DNA of 64,000 bases from a virus: IMG/VR virus record IMGVR_UViG_3300042311_000577, positions 58,795-122,794 of that record. The stretch is one strand, 5' to 3'. The position numbers were made by a program, and so were the translations under genes. Below the pieces are notes generated by a model that was not told the origin of the DNA, did no database searches, and saw only the letters and a list, made by a program, of their open reading frames with translations. Each line of letters opens with the position of its first letter. The stretch's first letter is position 1. Positions 45,954 through 54,315 of this stretch are shown piece after piece.

Positions 45954-46216
45954 TTCTTTAGTTGTTCTATAGCAAGTATTGCTATGTTAAAATTATCCAT
46001 ATCTTCTGATCTCAGCATTTTAATTAAACTATCTGTTGTATCAGAATCTATCTTACCTTTCTCCTGCATCCATTCTACAAACCCAACAGCATTTTCCATA
46101 GCCATTAAATGTGCTAGTTTATCTGCTATCATAGGACTAACTCTAATAGAATGACCTTGAGAAGCAATACCATCTGTCAGCAAAGATTCAAGCTCTGGTA
46201 AGTTATGCATTTTCAA
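45950..46216 (-). CDS. Small helical protein
   Basis: 88 residues, helical, MKMHNLPELESLLTDGIASQ, with an acidic/hydrophobic pattern and the C-terminal helix NIAILAIEQLKK. It overlaps the nuclease gene by four bases and the 112-residue gene by fourteen, showing a tight operon. It could be a coupling or assembly factor. No family recognised. Confidence 0.5.
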   Translation of the reverse strand: MKMHNLPELESLLTDGIASQGHSIRVSPMIADKLAHLMAMENAVGFVEWMQEKGKIDSDTTDSLIKMLRSEDMDNFNIAILAIEQLKK

Positions 46217-46541
46217 TAATTGTGTTAGCTAATAAAACAGATGCTTCATCTGCAGACATCATCATCTTTCTGATATTAGTTACTTCTTCTTGACTAAACT
46301 TACCTTCCATGCAAGCTATCTTAAGTCTTAGAAATTTATTCTCAAGCTCTAATCTTTCTAGTCTACCTAGAATTTCTGATAATGTACTTGTTGATGTAAC
46401 TGATGGAGTTGCATCTTGTATCTGACTCCATAAACCAGTTAATCTTGTATTATAGCTATTTGCAGGATTTGTAGCAATAACGTTATTAGGATCTTGAACA
46501 AATGTACCATCTGCATAATATTTATTTGGATCTATATTCAT
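46203..46541 (-). CDS. Small protein with central coiled coil
   Basis: 112 residues. A disordered N-terminus (MNIDPNKYYADGTFVQDPNN) is followed by a coiled-coil segment with heptads (about 58-90, EILGRLERLELENKFLRLKI), then another helix. It is in the DNA-processing cluster between HU-like and nuclease genes. It may be virion-associated or an assembly chaperone; unknown. Confidence 0.5.
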   Translation of the reverse strand: MNIDPNKYYADGTFVQDPNNVIATNPANSYNTRLTGLWSQIQDATPSVTSTSTLSEILGRLERLELENKFLRLKIACMEGKFSQEEVTNIRKMMMSADEASVLLANTIIENA

Positions 46542-46545
46542 AGTA

Positions 46546-46845
46546 TTAATCTTTAAGGTTATCTAATGCATCTTCTTCCTCTTCTGTAGCAATTGCATTC
46601 CATTTATCTAGTGGACATGATGATGATAGTGATCTGGTTTTAAAATTAAGTGAGCATCCGCATTCATTGCAACAAGGAGCAGTACCTTTTACAGCACATT
46701 TTCTACCTTTACTTGGACATTCTTCACAGATAGAATATCTCAATCTTGCTATTTCTTCTACAGTTTCATCCCGAATAACAGAATTTGTTATACCCTCAAT
46801 TATCTGATTCCGGTTCTGCCAAATTAGTTTTAATGTATTTTTCAT
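46546..46845 (-). CDS. Zinc-finger protein (Cys-cluster)
   Basis: 99 residues. After a basic helix (about 1-35), eight Cys fall in the pattern C-x2-C-x6-C-x8-CC-x2-C-x-C, then SSSCPLDKW. Similar ICxxCP...CGCSL-x-KT(R/L)...CP-x-xKW proteins are widespread in phages as a small zinc-binding family of unknown role. It overlaps the HU-like gene by 50 bases in another frame, a long overlap, but the Cys pattern argues the frame is real. Confidence 0.65.
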   Translation of the reverse strand: MKNTLKLIWQNRNQIIEGITNSVIRDETVEEIARLRYSICEECPSKGRKCAVKGTAPCCNECGCSLNFKTRSLSSSCPLDKWNAIATEEEEDALDNLKD

Positions 46846-47200
46846 CTTTTTTCTTTTTAAAAATTTCTTTTTCTAAAGCATCTTCATCTATTTTTTGACT
46901 TAGCTTTTCAAGAGCTTCAACTTTATCTTCAAGCATTTTCTTATTATAATAAGCTTTGAATGTTGATGTGTCATGTGACACTAATCCTTTTTTATACCGA
47001 TCAATAGATTTTTTAACCATGCTTGGTCTTGCTTCAAATAAACCTAATCCTTCAACATTTATCCGAGGATGTTTTAAATTAGTTAGACTACTTCTTATCT
47101 CTTTATAAAAAGTTTGAATTAAATCTTCTACAAGTTCAACAGGAATGTTCATTTCCTCTGCTAATTCTCTATAGAGTAAGTTTGACTTTTTTGGTATCAT
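46796..47200 (-). CDS. HU/IHF-like DNA-binding protein
   Basis: 134 residues. An N-terminal helix pair (LLYRELAEEMNIPVELVEDL, then IQTFYKEIRSSLTN) leads into HPRINVEGLGLFEARPSMVK, the HU/IHF signature in which GLGLFEAR corresponds to the conserved G-F/L-G-x-F-x-x-R turn. A Lys-rich C-terminal helix of about 50 residues is added. IHF-like subunits are a known feature of crAss-like phages. It probably bends DNA during packaging or transcription. The start overlaps the next upstream gene by four bases (ATGA). Confidence 0.65.
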   Translation of the reverse strand: MIPKKSNLLYRELAEEMNIPVELVEDLIQTFYKEIRSSLTNLKHPRINVEGLGLFEARPSMVKKSIDRYKKGLVSHDTSTFKAYYNKKMLEDKVEALEKLSQKIDEDALEKEIFKKKKDEKYIKTNLAEPESDN

Positions 47201-47556
47201 TTACCAAGAAATTTATAATCTAACAAAATACTACCCTCTGTTTGAATTTTTAAAACTGGATTAATCATTATTATTTTTTTGTTTTTTGAATCTTTTAAAA
47301 CTAATCCATTCTTCTCACATTTATTTATACAGTTTCTTACTGTTTGTTCTGATTTAAAAATAGAATGTTCTTCTGAAGCTTCATAACAAAATCCAGTTAA
47401 TTCAATAGGTCCAAGTTCACTAAGCAAAGTCAAGCATTGTAAGTCAGACTCACTCATTACTATACGGTTAATATAGCAATGAGTTAATATCTGATATTTA
47501 ATAATGTCTTTTACAGACATTACTACTCTTTTTTGTACTTGATTTACTAAAGCCAT
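47197..47556 (-). CDS. Winged-helix-like protein
   Basis: 119 residues. The pattern IELTGFCYEASEEHSIFKSE, then QTVRNCINKCEKNGLVLKD and SKNKKIIMINPVLKI reads as helix, recognition helix (QTVRNCINKCEKNGL) and β-wing, typical of winged-helix DNA-binding domains such as MarR-type. It precedes the HU-like gene by a four-base overlap. Possibly a phage transcription factor acting on the late genes. I recognise it as a recurrent gene in Bacteroidota phages but not its role. Confidence 0.55.
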   Translation of the reverse strand: MALVNQVQKRVVMSVKDIIKYQILTHCYINRIVMSESDLQCLTLLSELGPIELTGFCYEASEEHSIFKSEQTVRNCINKCEKNGLVLKDSKNKKIIMINPVLKIQTEGSILLDYKFLGK

Positions 47557-47867
47557 TACACTTCTCTTTTTAATTTTCTTTCAGTAGTTCTTGGTTCAGG
47601 AATTGATTGCTCAATATTTTCTTCTCTTTCATCATCTTCCATTAAACCATTATTCTCTTCATTTTGAACTTGATTCATCATCATACCATACTGCACTTGA
47701 ATACCTGTTCTTTTAAATCTAACCTCATCAATTTTAAAAAGCATCTCTTCATATTGAAGTTGTGCTTCTAAATAAGGTAGTGAGTCTTTGTAAAATTTAA
47801 GCATTTCTTTTCTTTTTGCTTCCATTTCCTCAGGTGTAAAACCCTTTTGGTTTTCTTGATTTTCCAT
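47556..47867 (-). CDS. Small acidic coiled-coil protein
   Basis: 103 residues from the ATG giving MENQENQKGFTPEEMEAKRK. A start 16 codons earlier would place the beginning inside the promoter box, so the inner ATG is chosen. Helical (about 10-60) with Gln/Glu-rich turns and a basic end (ERKLKREV). It is the first gene of the operon leading to the terminase and capsid genes. Function unknown. Confidence 0.55.
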   Translation of the reverse strand: MENQENQKGFTPEEMEAKRKEMLKFYKDSLPYLEAQLQYEEMLFKIDEVRFKRTGIQVQYGMMMNQVQNEENNGLMEDDEREENIEQSIPEPRTTERKLKREV

Positions 47868-47889
47868 TTTTATATTTTTAAAGTTTAGA

Positions 47890-47897
47890 CAAATATA
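47890..47897 (-). promoter_or_regulatory. Bacteroidota -7 promoter box (TATATTTG) for the head operon
   Basis: TATATTTG, a TAnnTTTG match, 22 bases before the chosen ATG. About 18 bases farther upstream lies TTGTTT, a plausible -33 element. It follows a terminator directly, so it probably starts the operon for the DNA-processing, packaging and capsid genes. Confidence 0.55.
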
Positions 47898-47925
47898 CAA
47901 TAAAAGTTTAAACAAGAAATATTTA

Positions 47926-47959
47926 AAATAAAAAATCCAGGCATAGAAAATACCTGGAT
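47926..47959 (-). terminator. Rho-independent terminator after lysis operon
   Basis: Minus-strand stem ATCCAGG/CCTGGAT with an 11-base loop, followed by TTTTTATTTT. It lies just past the 52-residue gene that follows the endolysin. Confidence 0.85.
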
Positions 47960-47978
47960 CCTAGTACTTAGTGTGTAC

Positions 47979-48137
47979 TTATCTATTTTTAATAGTGAAA
48001 TTGAAAATAGTAAAAGAGTAGAAGTTTCTGTTTGGGTCTATCTCTATAGAAAACAAATCAAGCATAGACACTCTAGCTCTAATAGTAATTGTTTTCCAAT
48101 TAGGTTTATGGCTTTTCCAGTTGTTTCTAAATTTCAT
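47979..48137 (-). CDS. Small basic protein after endolysin
   Basis: 52 residues from an ATG one base after the endolysin stop: MKFRNNWKSHKPNWKTITIR, then FSIEIDPNRNFYSFTIFNF. It is basic and aromatic and probably a small β-structure. The tight spacing to the endolysin and the terminator that follows support expression. Function unknown; homology could not be judged. Confidence 0.45.
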   Translation of the reverse strand: MKFRNNWKSHKPNWKTITIRARVSMLDLFSIEIDPNRNFYSFTIFNFTIKNR

Positions 48138-48138
48138 A

Positions 48139-49017
48139 CTACAAGGATAATAACATATCAATTAAATCAGGATGTGGGTACATGTCTACTTTTCCTCTTA
48201 TTACATTAGTATGAGAATACATACCTGGAGTTTTGTTTGCTCTATCAAGATCCAGTACATCAAATCCATCAGCTCCTTTTGCTTTAACATATTCTACTAA
48301 ACCTACTCTAGGATCAATAGAATATTTATCTGCTATAAAGAGTATCCAGTTTTTAAGAGCTACTAGTTGTTCTTCTGAATAGTTATGCCAAAACTGAAAT
48401 CCTCTAAATGGTTTAGCTAACTTAATTACCTGACTAGGATCAGCTGTAGTATTTACATAAGTTTTACCATTAACTATCTGACCCATACAGCATACTTCTA
48501 TTGCTACAGAATTTCTGTGCATTAAAGAGTTACCTGTACCTGTGTGCCAACCATATCCACCATCAGGAAAACATTGGATTAATTCACCGTCAAATGTTTT
48601 ATTTTTACCATCAACTGATTGTCCACCTAGGACATACTCAGTAGCTACATTACCTCTATCATCTCTTGCCCACATGTCTGCTACTTGATAAGGATTAGGT
48701 CCTCCAGCAGTATGATGTAGGAAGATCCAATCTTTAGGTACGGGGCCCTTAAAATAAGTTCCTTCCATCATGTAGTGTTTCTTAATCTCTAATGCTTTTA
48801 CTACTTCTATATTCTCAGCATTATCAGTATTAAGAATACCCATGTGGGCCCAAGTCTTAGGACCTACTATACCATCTACGGCAAGTCCATTTTTCTTTTG
48901 ATAAGACTTAACAGCTGAATCTGTTTTAGGACCAAAGTCTCCATCTACAGTAATCTTCAAGAATGTTTGTAAGGTCTTTACTGATTCACCCTTACTTCCT
49001 TTCTTTAATACTTGCAT
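48139..49017 (-). CDS. Endolysin: PG-binding domain plus N-acetylmuramoyl-L-alanine amidase
   Basis: 292 residues. Residues 1-55 are a PG-binding_1 domain (KKGSKGESVKTLQTFLKITV, DGDFGPKT, VDGIVGPKTW). Residues 90-290 form an amidase_2-type N-acetylmuramoyl-L-alanine amidase: WIFLHHTAGGPNPY with the first zinc His near 101-102, GYGWHTGTG with a further conserved His near 158, and NSVAIEVCCMG. The third zinc ligand would lie in the C-terminal part. It cleaves the bond between muramic acid and L-Ala. No signal peptide is seen, so release depends on the holin. It is in the lysis cassette. Confidence 0.9.
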   Translation of the reverse strand: MQVLKKGSKGESVKTLQTFLKITVDGDFGPKTDSAVKSYQKKNGLAVDGIVGPKTWAHMGILNTDNAENIEVVKALEIKKHYMMEGTYFKGPVPKDWIFLHHTAGGPNPYQVADMWARDDRGNVATEYVLGGQSVDGKNKTFDGELIQCFPDGGYGWHTGTGNSLMHRNSVAIEVCCMGQIVNGKTYVNTTADPSQVIKLAKPFRGFQFWHNYSEEQLVALKNWILFIADKYSIDPRVGLVEYVKAKGADGFDVLDLDRANKTPGMYSHTNVIRGKVDMYPHPDLIDMLLSL

Positions 49018-49021
49018 CTTG

Positions 49022-49327
49022 CTATTTATTAAATTTTCTTTTCACAGCATTTGCCATAAATGTACCCCATCTTTTGAGTATATTATTTTTAGCATCTACT
49101 ACTACTTCAGTACCTTCTTTAGTTTTAGTAACTGTAACATCTAGTTTTTCTCCATCAAATTTAAACTCTTTTTCTTCTTCATTAGAAGTAAGAATCACAT
49201 CTGTTTTAGGAGTATCAATTACTACTTCTAAATTCTTGTCTTTTTTCTTAACACTTACTTTAGTTTTCTTTACTTTAACTTCAGCATTAATTTCCACTTG
49301 TTTCAGTGCTTTTGCTTTTTTTGCCAT
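49022..49327 (-). CDS. Small Lys-rich lysis-cassette protein
   Basis: 101 residues. It is basic and β-structured, with Lys/Val alternation (KVKKTKVSVKKKDKNLEVVI, GEKLDVTVTKTKEGTEVVVD) and a short amphipathic C-terminal helix (GTFMANAVKRKFNK). It lies 4 bases from the endolysin gene and overlaps the holin candidate by 41 bases. Might be an accessory lysis protein or a membrane-associated factor; unrecognised. Confidence 0.45.
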   Translation of the reverse strand: MAKKAKALKQVEINAEVKVKKTKVSVKKKDKNLEVVIDTPKTDVILTSNEEEKEFKFDGEKLDVTVTKTKEGTEVVVDAKNNILKRWGTFMANAVKRKFNK

Positions 49328-49571
49328 CTTTCTTTTTTTTATTGGTTACTATTTCTTGATCTGGACTATCTACAACAGTTAGTTGAGATAATGTAGCTGC
49401 TACTGTTCCTGCAGTTACTAAATATCCTGCTACAGTTACTACTGCTGTAGGTAATGTAATTGGAGCTGCTATTACTACTCCTGCTGCTGCACCTACTGCA
49501 ATAGCAATGTTCTGTACTTTCTTCCAGAACTTAGGAGTTGGAGCATTCCATCTTTTTTTTATATTAGTCAT
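49287..49571 (-). CDS. Holin-like small membrane protein
   Basis: 94 residues. A basic N-terminus (KKRWNAPTPKFWKKVQN) precedes a hydrophobic Ala/Gly/Val-rich region of about 45 residues (IAIAVGAAAGVVIAAPITLP, TAVVTVAGYLVTAGTVAATL), enough for two membrane helices, and a charged Lys/Ser/Thr C-terminus. Position next to endolysin and membrane-coil genes and the small size fit a holin. Proteins of this type sit beside endolysins in other Bacteroidota phages as I recall. Topology and pore-forming activity are inferred. Confidence 0.6.
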   Translation of the reverse strand: MTNIKKRWNAPTPKFWKKVQNIAIAVGAAAGVVIAAPITLPTAVVTVAGYLVTAGTVAATLSQLTVVDSPDQEIVTNKKKKDGKKSKSTETSGN

Positions 49572-49839
49572 GTCTACTATTTACTATGAATAATTTTACT
49601 GCATCTGATAATTCACTGACATTTCTTGCTAAGTTTTTAATTTCAAGTTGTGTCAGTTCTTGTAGTGCTTGATATTTTATTTGACTTTCTTGTTGTACTA
49701 GTTCTATTTTACCTTTTAATTTACCTTGTTCTTCTGTATTTTTTCTAACATCAGAGTGTATCATTTTTAAAAAGTATCCAAATATAGCAAAAATTAAACT
49801 AGCTATAAAAAGAATGAGTGTCATTAACCAGGTTTCCAT
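49564..49839 (-). CDS. Membrane-anchored coiled-coil protein (spanin/holin-associated candidate)
   Basis: 91 residues. An N-terminal membrane helix (LMTLILFIASLIFAIFGYFL) is followed by a long charged coiled coil (about 33-85, QGKLKGKIELVQQESQIKYQ). This resembles inner-membrane spanin-like or holin-associated proteins. No lipobox was seen. First gene of the lysis operon, with a TTTTTAGTATATTA element upstream. The next gene overlaps by 8 bases. Confidence 0.55.
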   Translation of the reverse strand: METWLMTLILFIASLIFAIFGYFLKMIHSDVRKNTEEQGKLKGKIELVQQESQIKYQALQELTQLEIKNLARNVSELSDAVKLFIVNSRHD

Positions 49840-49865
49840 TGTTATTATGTTATAAATATATATTA

Positions 49866-49879
49866 TAATATACTAAAAA
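49866..49879 (-). promoter_or_regulatory. TTTTTAGTATATTA element before lysis operon
   Basis: Minus-strand copy of the recurrent element, 26 bases before the ATG, followed by TAATATATATTTAT, which includes a near match to the TAnnTTTG box. Likely start of the lysis operon transcript. Confidence 0.45.
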
Positions 49880-49923
49880 TAAATGAAACTACAATAGATT
49901 ACTAGGTATTTTTACTTATATTT

Positions 49924-51333
49924 TTAAACTAAGTTACCTTCAAGTAACCATACATTTGTACTTACTTTTGTTATTGTGACTACTCCATATGGAGCTTCAA
50001 CAGAATTTAATCCTGATAATGAATTAACTATTACTGAACCACTTCCTGGTAAAATAGAAACAGAAGAAGGTCCTTCTGTTGAAACTTTAAATACTGAACC
50101 TGTAGTAATATTAACAGCACCATTAAAAGGAAGAGTAATATCTGTTACACTAGGATCTAAAATTAAAACTTGTCCCGCATAACTTTGATTTAAAGTTATA
50201 CTTGGTCCTGTTAAATAACTTACATCAACAACTCCTGTATTTGTAGCAGTAACATCAATAGTGTTTGTAAAAATATTATTAGTTACATCCACATTAATAC
50301 CTGGTGTAGTAATAAAATTAAGTTTTGAAGTTGAACCTACTGTAGTAAATTGTTCTAATATATCTATTGTAGGTATTGAAGATACAGTTCCAAAACCAGA
50401 TTGAAATACAATATTGTCATAAGCAATATCAACAGCAGTATTTGGTGTAGCTGTATTTTTAAGTAAAAATAAGTCAACAGTTCTTATATCTGCAATAGTT
50501 ACATTACCTGTAAAAAGAGCTGTGGGTATTGTAACTTGCTGCCATACTCCTACTAGTGTAGGATTTAATCCATGTTGATCTAAATATCTGATACCTAAAC
50601 TTGTAAGAGATGGGCCTCCTGTTAACCGTATATAAGGTCTTCTTCCAATACCACCATCTAATGTAGCAAAATTTACTGGTAAGTAAACTCTCAAAGATAA
50701 TCCAACATAAGTTGCTCTACTTATTGGAGCAGGTGCCAGAAATGTTATGTATCTTGCAGTTGAATAAGCAGTATAAGTTGCAAGTAAACAAGCTGTACCT
50801 GCAAAGGGTGCTGGTGTTGGACTATTCCAAACTGCTGTTGGTGCAGGGGCACCTCCAATTATACTTCCAACCCAATCTCCAGCTTGACTTTCTCTATAGA
50901 CCCATTGATCTGTAATAGCAGGTGTTATAGCTCCAGCATTTACAAGAACATACTGAACTAATACCTGATCTCCAGGTATAGTTGGTGTAATTGGATTAGA
51001 TGAAGGTACTCCAGGAATAACAGTAACTACTCCAAATTCATCAACTACAATTGCATCAAATCTAGGATCACTTGGATCTCCAACAGAAAGAGTTACTGAT
51101 GTAGCAGATGATGTGTAATTAACTCCATTAATTTGATAGGTTAAAACTGTAACATCAAAGACCATCCCTGTACCAGACCAAGATGCACCACCAGTTAATA
51201 ACTGAGTACCACTTGAAGTTGTTAGTGGTAAGTCTGCAATGGTTGCATATGGATTTATATTAGATGGTGTATTAGCAGATGTTGCTGCATCATATGCATT
51301 ACCAGGTAAATTTCTATTTATGTTAGTACTCAT
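49924..51333 (-). CDS. Fibre/appendage protein
   Basis: 469 residues, β-rich, with Thr, Ser, Gly and Val abundant and few charges. It begins MSTNINRNLPGNAYDAATSA. A carbohydrate-binding-module-like part lies at about 150-310 (VYLPVNFATLDGGIGRRPYI, then a jelly-roll-like segment), followed by repeats characteristic of fibre shafts at about 330-460. Two smaller neighbours are also β-rich, so the three probably form one appendage. Host recognition or head-fibre decoration are both possible. Overlaps the next gene by one base. Confidence 0.6.
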   Translation of the reverse strand: MSTNINRNLPGNAYDAATSANTPSNINPYATIADLPLTTSSGTQLLTGGASWSGTGMVFDVTVLTYQINGVNYTSSATSVTLSVGDPSDPRFDAIVVDEFGVVTVIPGVPSSNPITPTIPGDQVLVQYVLVNAGAITPAITDQWVYRESQAGDWVGSIIGGAPAPTAVWNSPTPAPFAGTACLLATYTAYSTARYITFLAPAPISRATYVGLSLRVYLPVNFATLDGGIGRRPYIRLTGGPSLTSLGIRYLDQHGLNPTLVGVWQQVTIPTALFTGNVTIADIRTVDLFLLKNTATPNTAVDIAYDNIVFQSGFGTVSSIPTIDILEQFTTVGSTSKLNFITTPGINVDVTNNIFTNTIDVTATNTGVVDVSYLTGPSITLNQSYAGQVLILDPSVTDITLPFNGAVNITTGSVFKVSTEGPSSVSILPGSGSVIVNSLSGLNSVEAPYGVVTITKVSTNVWLLEGNLV

Positions 51334-51896
51334 TAATATGTTTTATTTAAAATAAATATGTCACTATAGATATTGTTTCCTGTAGAAGCAGTTTGCCATT
51401 GAGCTGTTACATCCAATACATTAGGAACGGTTGTATCAAATGTTGCATCATTAACTACATTAAATCCAAATCCTTGAACAGAAGCATTGTTAGTTTTTGT
51501 ATAATGAAATGATCCTAGTGAAACTATAGATGCTACACCCGGACCTCCTATTGCTCTAATAGTAAAATCTACATTTAAAGACCAGACATCATTTATAACA
51601 CTACTTCCTAGATTCTGTGCAAGACTATCTAAAAGGAGAACAGCTCCTGCTCTAACTCTAATTCTAATATTTTGATTATTATTAGCATTCATTACACCAC
51701 CAAACACAGCTCTAAAGCTATCTCCTACTTTAAATCCATTAGCAGGAACAGATAAACTACCTACACCACCATTTATTAATGGTGTCTCTACATCTGTATT
51801 AGTAATAATAGTACTGTTTGCTGTTTGAGCAAATAATCCCCTAGTATAACCTAAAGGATTTAAAGAATACTTATCTATATCAATATGAGTACTCAT
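51333..51896 (-). CDS. Jelly-roll-like appendage protein
   Basis: 187 residues: MSTHIDIDKYSLNPLGYTRG, then VPANGFKVGDSFRAVFGGVM and NIRIRVRAGAVLLLDS. The arrangement looks like a single β-sandwich domain of the type used for fibre tips or head decorations. It has one-base overlaps with both neighbouring fibre genes. Possibly a trimeric tip, comparable with TNF-like tips. Unassigned family. Confidence 0.55.
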   Translation of the reverse strand: MSTHIDIDKYSLNPLGYTRGLFAQTANSTIITNTDVETPLINGGVGSLSVPANGFKVGDSFRAVFGGVMNANNNQNIRIRVRAGAVLLLDSLAQNLGSSVINDVWSLNVDFTIRAIGGPGVASIVSLGSFHYTKTNNASVQGFGFNVVNDATFDTTVPNVLDVTAQWQTASTGNNIYSDIFILNKTY

Positions 51897-53077
51897 TATG
51901 TATTATACGTTATGATAAGTGATGCTCCTACAAAATCAGTATCCCAAGCAAAAGTACTTGGAGGGTATTGATTACCAAGTCCACCTGCATCCATATTAAT
52001 AGTTACTCCAACTGGTATAGTCACCGGTGTTGTTCCTCCATCAAATGAAAGTGTTATAGGAACAGTACCCACATTTGCAAAAGAAATGGAATAAACTGCA
52101 TCAGGTAAAAATCCTATAACACCAGATAACACCTGAATATTTGGTGTTATTTGAACTTGAGCTTGTTGAGTACATAAAGTAACAGCTACTGAATCAACAC
52201 AATTTTGAGGACCTGTAGGACCAACAATAGTAGTATTTGTAGAAACTATTCCATTAGTATCTACTTGAACTGCTGTCCAGTTTGTACCACCATCAGTTGA
52301 TCCGTAAATACCTACTCCATCAGCAGATGGTGTTAATGCACCAGCATCTACTGGTAAAGGATTACCTGAATTTACAGTAGTACCATTAGCACACAATGAT
52401 ACTTCATCAGTACAAACTAATGGTCTAATATCCAAATCAATTGCATCAACAGTAATAGAGTTACCACCATCTTGAATATTCACAGCTGCTGCTCCTGCAC
52501 CATTTTGTACAGTGATATTTTCTAATGCAGTAAGAGTAGCAGTACTTAATGATACTGTACCATCTACTGTAATAGAACCACCATTATCTGTTACTGGTAA
52601 TGCAGTTTGGTTAGATGCAATAACTACAGGCATAGATGCTGCCATTGTTGTCTGACCTAGTGCATCAGGAGTACCTGCCTCTATAGAGATTAAATTAGAT
52701 GTATAAGATACAATCTGAGCTAAGTATGTATTAGGATTAATGTAAGTAATAGGAAATGCAGGAGTACCTGATGCATTATTTCCTGCTTCAAAATATACAG
52801 GTGGTAAGAAAGCTCCTGGAGCAGGTGTGGGATCCCATATCCTTACTTCTAACCATGTAAGATCATTAGCATCTACAACTAAAGCTGCTTCAAAGTCAGT
52901 ACCATCTTGAACAGCAGTTAATATTTGTGTTAATAATGATTCTACTTGATCTGTATTTAAATCTATTTCTTTTAAATAATCACAAGCACATTGTTGACCT
53001 TGTAACATTTTGAGTTGCCAAGGAAAGTTATTTCCCTGTAGTCCACTATTTTTTAAATTTCCTATACTATTTGACAT
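51896..53077 (-). CDS. Fibre protein with N-terminal attachment helix
   Basis: 393 residues. The N-terminal 60 residues are helical (QVESLLTQILTAVQDGTDFE), probably the particle-attachment part. The β-rich shaft contains MAASMPVVIASNQTALPV and GSITVDGTVSLSTATLTA, a motif pair I recognise from many Bacteroidota phage fibres. A C-terminal β-domain of about 100 residues ends in SLIITYNT. It is the upstream member of the appendage trio. Likely a tail or head fibre. Confidence 0.65.
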   Translation of the reverse strand: MSNSIGNLKNSGLQGNNFPWQLKMLQGQQCACDYLKEIDLNTDQVESLLTQILTAVQDGTDFEAALVVDANDLTWLEVRIWDPTPAPGAFLPPVYFEAGNNASGTPAFPITYINPNTYLAQIVSYTSNLISIEAGTPDALGQTTMAASMPVVIASNQTALPVTDNGGSITVDGTVSLSTATLTALENITVQNGAGAAAVNIQDGGNSITVDAIDLDIRPLVCTDEVSLCANGTTVNSGNPLPVDAGALTPSADGVGIYGSTDGGTNWTAVQVDTNGIVSTNTTIVGPTGPQNCVDSVAVTLCTQQAQVQITPNIQVLSGVIGFLPDAVYSISFANVGTVPITLSFDGGTTPVTIPVGVTINMDAGGLGNQYPPSTFAWDTDFVGASLIITYNT

Positions 53078-53102
53078 GGTTTATGTTATTTAACATGTTT
53101 CT

Positions 53103-53303
53103 TTATTTTACAATTCTTACTTCTCCTGTAGGTGTGCTATATAGTTCTCCAACTTTAAGACCACCTGCAATAGCTGCTGCATTATTAGCATACTCTCTTC
53201 TTATATTTGCTAAGAGTGCATTAAGATGCCCAAACTTAGCAGGAGCCATATCATTCTCATTTTTAAGATATGGATCTGGTGATACTGGAACAAACTTTAC
53301 CAT
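53103..53303 (-). CDS. Small protein
   Basis: 66 residues: MVKFVPVSPDPYLKNENDMA, then GHLNALLANIRREYANNAAA. One helix in the middle and a β-hairpin at the end (GELYSTPTGEVRIVK). It lies two bases after the upstream stop. The role is unclear; perhaps an adaptor for the fibres. Confidence 0.5.
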   Translation of the reverse strand: MVKFVPVSPDPYLKNENDMAPAKFGHLNALLANIRREYANNAAAIAGGLKVGELYSTPTGEVRIVK

Positions 53304-53305
53304 GA

Positions 53306-53701
53306 TTATAATTCTCTAATTCCACCACCAACTCTATTTTGAACTGCTTGAGAAAGATCCTCACTTGATTTTTTAATGATAACATTTTTTTGTTCAGGAT
53401 CCAATGTTTTCTTAGCAACTACAATTTTTTGAGGAGCTTCATATTGTCCTTTGAAAAGCAATCTTCCAGGAGCTGAATAAAACTCAGATTCAAATTCAAT
53501 AACAAGTTGTGTATATTCTAAACCTTTCTCAGGTGCAGGTAAAGTTCCATAAACTATGCCACCCTGAAAAGTTTCTTTCAGTGCTACTACTGGTTTTTGA
53601 TTTTGATAACTATAAGTAAAAGTAAACTTACCGTCAAATCTAAAGTTTTCTAAACTATTTCCGTATTGGTCTACCAATGTGAAAAGTGTATTTTCTGCCA
53701 T
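53306..53701 (-). CDS. Small β-structured protein
   Basis: 131 residues, β-rich N-terminal 95 (LFTLVDQYGNSLENFRFDGK, EYTQLVIEFESEFYSAPGRL) and a helical C-terminus ending GGGIREL. Similar proteins accompany fibre genes in Bacteroidota phages, but I cannot name a family. It may be a head decoration or fibre-base protein. Confidence 0.5.
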   Translation of the reverse strand: MAENTLFTLVDQYGNSLENFRFDGKFTFTYSYQNQKPVVALKETFQGGIVYGTLPAPEKGLEYTQLVIEFESEFYSAPGRLLFKGQYEAPQKIVVAKKTLDPEQKNVIIKKSSEDLSQAVQNRVGGGIREL

Positions 53702-53722
53702 GATTTCTATTTTTTAAAATTA

Positions 53723-54289
53723 TTAAAGTGTACTGTATACTACAGTTGATCCTCTTTCTACTGCAACTTCTATATCAACATTTACAACGGCATTAAATGG
53801 TACACTGTATCCACCAATAACCCAAAAGAAATGCTCATCTGGAGTAGTAATAGTATTATCTCTATTTATAAACATTAGAGTTGCAGCTTCTACAATACCT
53901 GTAGCATCATCTTGCACTAATGCAAAGCTAGTAACCGGTGTATGAGTTTCACCAAAGAAACTATCAATGGCAGATACATTACTTGCATTTTTAACTACAG
54001 CTACTGTAGGAGAAGATGTAGTTATTGAACCTAATAATCTAACATAAGTTGCTGCAGGATCTTGCATCAATACAGTTCCTTGAAGTTTATACACATCATA
54101 TTCAACTCCTCCAATAGTAGTTGTATAGTTGTTTATTAGATTACAAGCAGAAGAACAATCTGGATCAAAACCAGTAGTTTCTACTGGAGCACTCACTATT
54201 CCCAATACTTTCTTAAAATACGGTAGGTTTCTACCTAGATATTGCCACACTTGTGTTAGTGGACTTTTGAATTCTGGATATGTTGCCAT
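53723..54289 (-). CDS. Structural protein heading the fibre operon
   Basis: 188 residues from the ATG giving MATYPEFKSPLTQVWQYLGR. An upstream start twelve codons earlier overlaps the promoter boxes and is rejected. β-rich, with Thr/Val/Ser strands and a Cys pair (CSSACNL). It starts the 54.3-49.9 kb appendage operon, directly after a terminator and two promoter-like elements. Probably a decoration or fibre-attachment protein; no family recognised. Confidence 0.6.
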   Translation of the reverse strand: MATYPEFKSPLTQVWQYLGRNLPYFKKVLGIVSAPVETTGFDPDCSSACNLINNYTTTIGGVEYDVYKLQGTVLMQDPAATYVRLLGSITTSSPTVAVVKNASNVSAIDSFFGETHTPVTSFALVQDDATGIVEAATLMFINRDNTITTPDEHFFWVIGGYSVPFNAVVNVDIEVAVERGSTVVYSTL

Positions 54290-54302
54290 GATTAAAATTT
54301 TA

Positions 54303-54310
54303 CAAATATA
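54303..54310 (-). promoter_or_regulatory. Bacteroidota -7 promoter box (TATATTTG)
   Basis: TATATTTG, a TAnnTTTG match, 13 bases before the ATG of the 188-residue gene. A transcript starting a few bases downstream would have a very short leader, common in Bacteroidota. Confidence 0.55.
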
Positions 54311-54315
54311 TACTA

